From: Candidatus Ferrigenium altingense
GTDB taxonomy: Bacteria; Pseudomonadota; Gammaproteobacteria; Burkholderiales; Gallionellaceae
DNA length: 64,000 nt
Direction: 5' to 3'
Assembly (NCBI GenBank): GCA_020621985.1
Contig: JAHRYS010000001.1
Location: forward strand, 62,001 to 126,000
This document shows positions 56,840 through 64,000 of the stretch, in pieces. Below the pieces are notes generated by a model, which saw nothing but the letters and a program-made list of their open reading frames with translations, ran no database searches and was not told where the DNA came from. The number at the start of each line of letters is the position of its first letter. The stretch's first letter is position 1. The position numbers and the translations under genes are program-made.

Positions 56840-57250
56840 TTAGGAAGCCTTCAGCTGAACCAGTTCCCCTTCGCGGTTGAACGCGAGGTAGTTGCCGATC
56901 TTGCCGTCCTTGATGGACTGGACCATCGTTTTCAGCGGCTGTTCGGCTTCGTCGCTGCCCGTCGCAATTCCGGGTTTTCCGGACATGCAGGCCACAAACG
57001 CGATATCCCATTCCTTTCCCGTCTGGCGGGATTCCTCGACCAGGGCGGCAAAGCTGCTGCGCTCGCTTGCCAGTTTGTCGACACACATGACCGGCGTCAG
57101 GGTGCCGCCTTTCCGCGCCTTGAATTGTTCCTGCTGGTCTTTGGTGTGGTCGCCCGGCAACTCGGCCTGGGTGAAGACAAACAGCATGCGTTGCGGCTCA
57201 GCCTGCGCATTGGCGGCGTTCAGTAAGTCTTCGTAACTCGATATGTTCAT
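56840..57250 (-). CDS. Conserved cytosolic protein of unknown function
   Basis: 136 residues from ATG 57250: MNISSYEDLLNAANAQAEPQ, RMLFVFTQAELPGDHT, GGTLTPVMCVDKLASERSSF, AALVEESRQTGKEWDIAFVA, QSIKDGKIGNYLAFNREGEL. Homologues are often labelled ribonucleotide reductase subunit alpha, but none of the catalytic features of that enzyme are present and the size is far too small. Function unknown. Confidence 0.75.
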   Translation of the reverse strand: MNISSYEDLLNAANAQAEPQRMLFVFTQAELPGDHTKDQQEQFKARKGGTLTPVMCVDKLASERSSFAALVEESRQTGKEWDIAFVACMSGKPGIATGSDEAEQPLKTMVQSIKDGKIGNYLAFNREGELVQLKAS

Positions 57251-57344
57251 GGCGTACAGGTCTTTCGATAACAAACAGCCGCGAATTATATTTCACTATT
57301 GCCGCATCGCCCAACTGCAAATGCGGTTTCTTCCATCCGGTGTG

Positions 57345-58820
57345 CTATTCCTCCAGTATTTGCAGGCTCACACCCAGGGTTTTCCACTGTTTTATTTCTT
57401 CCTGCAACGCGGTTTCGGTCAGGGGGTTCTGTGCCAGCCAGCCGGCGTTTATCGCGAGGTGGAATTTGGTGCCGCTGAAACTTCCGCGCCATGCGGGCAA
57501 ACCGATGTCGCTGCGGTTGCGGTAGAACAGCACGGCAAGGCGCAGGCTCATCGCCAGCGCGCAGTCTTCGGTGTTTTTCAGCTGCCCTTGCAGCTTGTCC
57601 AGGTTGCCGCGCTGCGCCAGCGCCAGCAGGCTCAGGCGCGCCTGTTCCTTTTTTGAGAAGCCCGGCATGTCGGCATTGGCGAGGATGTAGGCGGTGTGCT
57701 TGTGGTAGCCGCTGTGCGCGACGCTGATGCCGATTTCGTGCAGTTTGGCCGTCCAGCCGAGCATGTGCAGCGCGGCCTCGCCGGCTCCATCGCCGAGAAA
57801 TTGCTGCGCAAACAGGTGCGCCAGTCGCGCCACGCGTCCGGCCTGTCTGGCATCGACGCGGTAGCGCTGCTTGAATTGCCGCACCGTGACATCGCGCATG
57901 TCGTTGTCGTGAAAACGCCCCAGCAGGTCGTACAGCACGCCTTCGCGCAACGCGCCGAGCGCGGGCTGCATCTGCTCGATTTCCAGTTCGCAGAAAGCGG
58001 CGTACATGATCGCAAAACCGCCGGGCAGAACCGGTATGCGCTCCGCGCGCAACCCGGCCAGGGCGAGCCTGCGCGTGTCGCCGGCCTTGACCAGGTCGGC
58101 GCGCAATTTTTCCAGGCCGTCGCGCGTGATGCCGCTTTTGCTGTAGCCGTTCTGCTCAAGGATGTCGCACAGCACCCGTGCCGTGCCGGATGAGCCGAGC
58201 GCGTGCTGCCATTGCCCCCGGTAGTCGGCGGCAATGATCTGCAATTCGATGCGTGCGGCGAGTTCCGCCTGCTTGAGGTTTTGTTTGGTGATTTTTCCGC
58301 CGGGAAAAAAACGCAGGCTGTAGCTGACGCAGCCCATGTACAGGCTCTCCAGCTTGAGCGGCTTGAGCCCGTTGCCGATGATGAATTCGGTGGAGCCGCC
58401 GCCGATGTCGATCACCAGCCGGTTGTCCTGCGATTGCGGCAAGCCATGCGCCACGCCGAGATAGATCAGGCGCGCTTCCTCGCGTCCGGCGATGACTTCG
58501 ATCGGGAACCCCAGGATATGTTCGGCTTGCGGAATGAAATCGGCGGCATTCCTGGCGACGCGCAGCGAGTTGGTGCCCACCGTGCGCACCGCTTCGCGCG
58601 GCAGATCGCGCAGGCGTTCGGCAAATCGCCCCAGCGTGGCGAGGGCGCGCTGTTGCGCTTCGGCATCGAGATATTTGTCGGCGGTGAGTCCGGCGGCAAG
58701 GTGTACCGGTTCGCGCAGCCCGTCCAGCATGTAGAGCTGGTCGCCCTCGACCCGCGCAATTTGCAGCCGGAAGCTGTTCGAGCCGAGGTCAACGGCGGCG
58801 AGGATGGGTTGCTGCTGCAT
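57345..58820 (-). CDS. ppx: Exopolyphosphatase (Ppx/GppA family)
   Basis: 491 residues from ATG 58820. ASKHA domain with ILAAVDLGSNSFRLQIA and VIDIGGGSTEFII, then the C-terminal HD-like helical domain (MLGWTAKLHEIGISVAHSGY). Hydrolyses polyphosphate or pppGpp. The frame is open upstream through a 7-bp tandem repeat (58831-58893), which lies right before the start. phoU follows upstream on the same strand. Confidence 0.93.
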   Translation of the reverse strand: MQQQPILAAVDLGSNSFRLQIARVEGDQLYMLDGLREPVHLAAGLTADKYLDAEAQQRALATLGRFAERLRDLPREAVRTVGTNSLRVARNAADFIPQAEHILGFPIEVIAGREEARLIYLGVAHGLPQSQDNRLVIDIGGGSTEFIIGNGLKPLKLESLYMGCVSYSLRFFPGGKITKQNLKQAELAARIELQIIAADYRGQWQHALGSSGTARVLCDILEQNGYSKSGITRDGLEKLRADLVKAGDTRRLALAGLRAERIPVLPGGFAIMYAAFCELEIEQMQPALGALREGVLYDLLGRFHDNDMRDVTVRQFKQRYRVDARQAGRVARLAHLFAQQFLGDGAGEAALHMLGWTAKLHEIGISVAHSGYHKHTAYILANADMPGFSKKEQARLSLLALAQRGNLDKLQGQLKNTEDCALAMSLRLAVLFYRNRSDIGLPAWRGSFSGTKFHLAINAGWLAQNPLTETALQEEIKQWKTLGVSLQILEE

Positions 58821-58830
58821 AAGGGTAAGT

Positions 58831-58893
58831 GAGTGGTGAGTGGTGAGTGGTGAGTGGTGAGTGGTGAGTGGTGAGTGGTGAGTGGTGAGTGGT
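58831..58893 (+). repeat. Tandem repeat: nine perfect GAGTGGT units
   Basis: Nine exact 7-bp copies between phoU and ppx, ending 10 bp before the ppx start codon (minus-strand unit ACCACTC). Perfect short tandem arrays change copy number by slippage, which here would alter the distance between the RBS region and any upstream signal. Confidence 0.9.
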
Positions 58894-58951
58894 TTTCCCA
58901 CTTACCACTGAGGCACGAAGTGCCGATCCACTTACTACTCCCCCATGGTCT

Positions 58952-59659
58952 TTACTGCTGAATTTCGCGGTCGATCTCGTCCACGGTCACATGGCGCACA
59001 TCGCGTCCCTTGACCATGTAGATAACGTATTCGGACATGTTCTTGGCGTGGTCGCCGATGCGCTCGATGGCCTTGGCCACGAACAGGATTTCCAGCGAAG
59101 TGGAAATGGTGCGCGGGTCTTCCATCATGAAGGTGATGAGATAGCGCATGATGGCGCGAAACTCGTCGTCCACCTGTTCGTCCAGGCGCACCACTTGCGC
59201 GGCCATCGCCACATCCAGCCGCGCAAAGGCATCGAGGGATTTGCGCAGCATGTCCAGCGCCAGGTCGGCGGCATGCTTGATCTCGTGATAGCGCGGCAAG
59301 TTGAGCGTGCTTTTCTGCGACAGCAGCTTGGCCATGCGCGCGATTTTCTCGGCTTCGTCGCCGATGCGCTCCAGGTCGGTGATGGTCTTGACCACGGCCA
59401 TGACCAGGCGCAGATCGCCCGCCGTCGGCTGGCGGCGCGCAATCACCTGGCTACATGCCTCGTCGATCTTTATTTCCATCGCGTTGACGCGATGATCGTC
59501 ATCGATCACCCTGGTCATCAATGCCACGTCGCCGCCTATCAGCGATTCCACCGCGCTCTTGATCTGGCTTTCCACCAGGCCGCCCATTTGCAGCACGTTG
59601 GCGCGGATGGCCTCTAGCTCTGCGTCGAACTGGCGGGAAATATGATAATTACTGCCCAT
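58952..59659 (-). CDS. phoU: Phosphate transport regulator PhoU
   Basis: 235 residues from ATG 59659: two three-helix bundles with metal-binding motifs (ERIGDEAEKIARMA and ERIGDHAKNMSEYV). It modulates PhoR/Pst signalling. The pstSCAB genes are not here. It precedes ppx, linking phosphate sensing with polyphosphate turnover. Confidence 0.94.
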   Translation of the reverse strand: MGSNYHISRQFDAELEAIRANVLQMGGLVESQIKSAVESLIGGDVALMTRVIDDDHRVNAMEIKIDEACSQVIARRQPTAGDLRLVMAVVKTITDLERIGDEAEKIARMAKLLSQKSTLNLPRYHEIKHAADLALDMLRKSLDAFARLDVAMAAQVVRLDEQVDDEFRAIMRYLITFMMEDPRTISTSLEILFVAKAIERIGDHAKNMSEYVIYMVKGRDVRHVTVDEIDREIQQ

Positions 59660-59779
59660 GCTGTCATTCCTCGAAATAATTGACTGTGAAGTGTAAGCGG
59701 CCAATGTGAAGGATAGATGACAGTCGCACTATCCCCGCCTCAAGAACGTTTATCCCGGAAAGAACCGTTCAATCCGGGT

Positions 59780-62285
<2,506 letters not shown>

Positions 62286-62368
62286 ACGGTTATGAAAAAT
62301 TCTGCTGCGCTTGCCATCTTGGAACCGGGCGGCGCTCGCGACGAATTTTTCTACAACCTTTGAGCGGC

Positions 62369-62374
62369 TATAAT
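62369..62374 (+). promoter_or_regulatory. Perfect -10 box for ridA
   Basis: TATAAT about 30 nt before the ridA ATG, in the 117-bp gap after pgm. No convincing -35 is seen, so it may need an activator. Confidence 0.45.
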
Positions 62375-62402
62375 CGCACCCTGATTTTTGACGGAGTAAA
62401 CC

Positions 62403-62789
62403 ATGGCAAACAAAAAATTCATCCAGACCCCCGATGCGCCTGCCGCGATCGGCACCTATTCGCAAGCCGTGCGCGTCGACCACACCGTGTATCTTTCCGG
62501 CCAGATCGGCCTCGACCCGACCTCCATGCAGATGGTCGAGGGCATCGACGCGCAGATCCATCGCGTGTTCCAGAACATGCGCGCGGTCGCGACGGCGGCG
62601 GGCGGCAGCATGGATGATGTGGTGAAGATCAACATCTTCCTCACCGACCTCGCCCACTTCGCCAGGGTGAACGAGATCATGGCGACCTATTTCCACCAAC
62701 CCTATCCGGCGCGTGCCGCCGTGGGCGTCGCTTCGTTGCCGCGCGGCGCATTGATCGAGGCGGATGGGGTGATGTATTTGCAGGACTAA
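62403..62789 (+). CDS. ridA: RidA family enamine/imine deaminase
   Basis: 128 residues: [40 protein letters not shown], and the active-site Arg region [19 protein letters not shown]. It removes reactive 2-aminoacrylate formed by PLP enzymes. Single gene with its own -10 box. Confidence 0.95.
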   Translation: MANKKFIQTPDAPAAIGTYSQAVRVDHTVYLSGQIGLDPTSMQMVEGIDAQIHRVFQNMRAVATAAGGSMDDVVKINIFLTDLAHFARVNEIMATYFHQPYPARAAVGVASLPRGALIEADGVMYLQD

Positions 62790-62937
62790 GCCGTTTGCAG
62801 ATCCTACAAATTTCGCAAATTGCCACAGGTTTCTAAATTGCCGCAGATTTCTAAATTGAAAGAAATATGGCCTCTCGATGGATTCAATCCATTTGCGTAA
62901 GCTGCGAACGCTGGCCTTTTATTTTCGATGAAGCCGC

Positions 62938-64000
62938 CCGCAAAAATCTCCCCCGCGACGCTGTCCAGGCTCGCCAAGCTCGGCATCCATCATCGTTCCG
63001 ACCTGCTGCTGCATCTGCCGTTGCGCTATGAGGACGAGACCCATCTCGCGCCGATTGCCGCGGTGCAACCCGGCATGAACGCGCAGGTGCAGGGCGTCAT
63101 CACGCACAGCGAAGTGGCCTTTCGCCCGCGCCGCACTCTGGTTTGCCGCTTGCAGGACAACGGCGGCGAACTGTATCTGCGCTTCCTGAACTTCTATCCC
63201 AGCCAGCAGAAGCAGCTTGCGGAAGGCAAGCAGATACGCGCCGTCGGCGAGGCTCGTATGGGTTATTACGGGCTGGAGATGGTGCATCCGAAGTGCCGCG
63301 CGGTGGATGACGACACGCCGCTGCAACAGAGCCTCACGCCGGTCTACCCCACCACCGCCGGGCTGTCGCAGGCCGCGCTGCGCAAGCTGATCGCCAACGC
63401 GCTGGACACGTTGCCGCTGGCCGAGACCCTGCCGGACGCGCTGCTGCAAAAGATGAAACTGGCCGGCTTTTCCGACAGCGTCCGGTTGCTGCACAATCCG
63501 CCGCCGGACGTTTCGGCAGCCAGCCTGGAACAGCGCAGCCATGCGGCGTGGCGGCGCATCAAATTCGACGAGTTGCTGGCGCAGCAGCTGTCGATGCGTG
63601 CGCACCACCGCGAGCGCGGCAAGCGTGTTGCGCCCGGACTCGCACCGCAGCACCGGCTCACTGCGCAGCTCATAAAAGACCTGCCGTTCGCGCTGACCAG
63701 CGCGCAACAAAAGGTGTACGCCGAGATCGGCCGCGACCTCGCGCTGCCGCACCCGATGCAGCGCCTGCTGCTCGGCGACGTCGGCAGCGGCAAGACCGTC
63801 GTCGCGGCGCTTGCCGCGTTGCAGGCCATCGAGAACGGCTACCAGGTCGCCTTCATGGCGCCGACCGAGATTCTCGCCGAGCAGCATTATCTCAAGCTGC
63901 GCGACTGGCTCGCGCCGCTGGGCATTGCGCCGGTGTGGCTGTCCGGCAGCCTGAAGAAAAAAGAGAAGCAGCTCGCCGCCGAACGCATCGCCAGCGGCGA
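62938..64000 (+). CDS. recG: ATP-dependent DNA helicase RecG (N-terminal part, partial)
   Basis: From ATG 62938 the frame stays open to the window end (354 codons). N-terminal wedge domain (PLRYEDETHLAPIAAVQPG, LQDNGGELYLRFLNF) and the start of the helicase domain with FALTSAQQKVYAEI, Walker A LLGDVGSGKTVVAALA and MAPTEILAEQHY. Branch migration and fork regression at stalled replication forks. Imperfect A/T-rich direct repeats (TTTCTAAATTG twice) lie in the 148-bp gap upstream. Confidence 0.95.

Noticed and set aside
56840..57250. Ribonucleotide reductase alpha subunit
   Set aside because: Homologues carry this name in annotations, but the protein is about 136 residues and lacks every radical-site and Cys motif of class I-III reductases.

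Overview
The window looks like the chromosome of a Gallionellaceae-type betaproteobacterium (order Nitrosomonadales). This is inferred from the protein families and gene order. It encodes a phosphoribulokinase (Calvin cycle), a copper nitrite reductase, many c-type cytochromes, and a housekeeping gene order typical of betaproteobacteria: pepA/lptFG, a sigma factor/DUF3619/DUF3106 trio, accBC-prmA-DUF3426, lptE-holA, and thrB-DUF2782. A chemolithoautotroph living at the oxic/anoxic boundary fits best. No rRNA, tRNA or CRISPR array was recognised.

Layout. 1-4.8 kb: pepA (partial) opposite lptF-lptG, then a sigma-factor operon whose first gene probably starts at CTG. 4.9-13.2 kb: redox block with a small cytochrome c, nirK, a three-gene membrane redox operon (flavin/cNMP/ferredoxin fusion, cytochrome b-like protein, FHA-decaheme cytochrome), an SHP-type cytochrome and a PAS-domain remnant. 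13.3-18.3 kb: Cu/Ag-type RND efflux (cusA, cusB) and a Cys-rich exported protein. 18.4-21.4 kb: FmdE-like protein, hemerythrin, two c5-like lipocytochromes and a DUF2249 protein, probably for low-oxygen or NO physiology. 21.4-29 kb: glycosyltransferase-like gene, Tat-exported MsrB with its DipZ-type reductant, a coiled-coil protein, a GpsA-like gene, a RelE/HTH toxin-antitoxin pair, and an accessory gene between two large inverted repeats. 29-42.5 kb: core metabolism (folB, plsY, prmA, accC, accB, aroQ, dsbD, cutA, holA, lptE, leuS, prk). 42.6-48 kb: uvrD followed by a foreign five-gene cassette. 48-64 kb: thrB, a hypoxanthine/uracil-type DNA glycosylase, a LOG-family gene, polA, a decayed RelE toxin beside an intact antitoxin, a PQQ-sugar-dehydrogenase-like gene, ppx, phoU, rpiA, pgm, ridA and recG (partial).

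The most unusual element is the cassette at 44748-47862. It carries two DUF2589-type proteins, two small unknown proteins and a peptidoglycan-binding/papain-like peptidase. It is bounded by a 146-bp direct repeat of the uvrD 3' end. The two repeat copies encode the same 47 residues plus stop, and their last codons differ only at synonymous positions, as if an element integrated at the gene end and rebuilt it. Similar gene-edge duplications occur at the accC start (with a perfect 18-bp inverted repeat around the start codon) and at the end of the sugar dehydrogenase gene. The second candidate for an undescribed system is the three-gene redox operon at 6995-12050, which joins signalling folds (FHA and two cNMP-binding domains) to flavin, Fe-S, membrane and multiheme modules. 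Short palindromic repeats are scattered through the window, and three sit in frame inside uvrD, polA and pgm.
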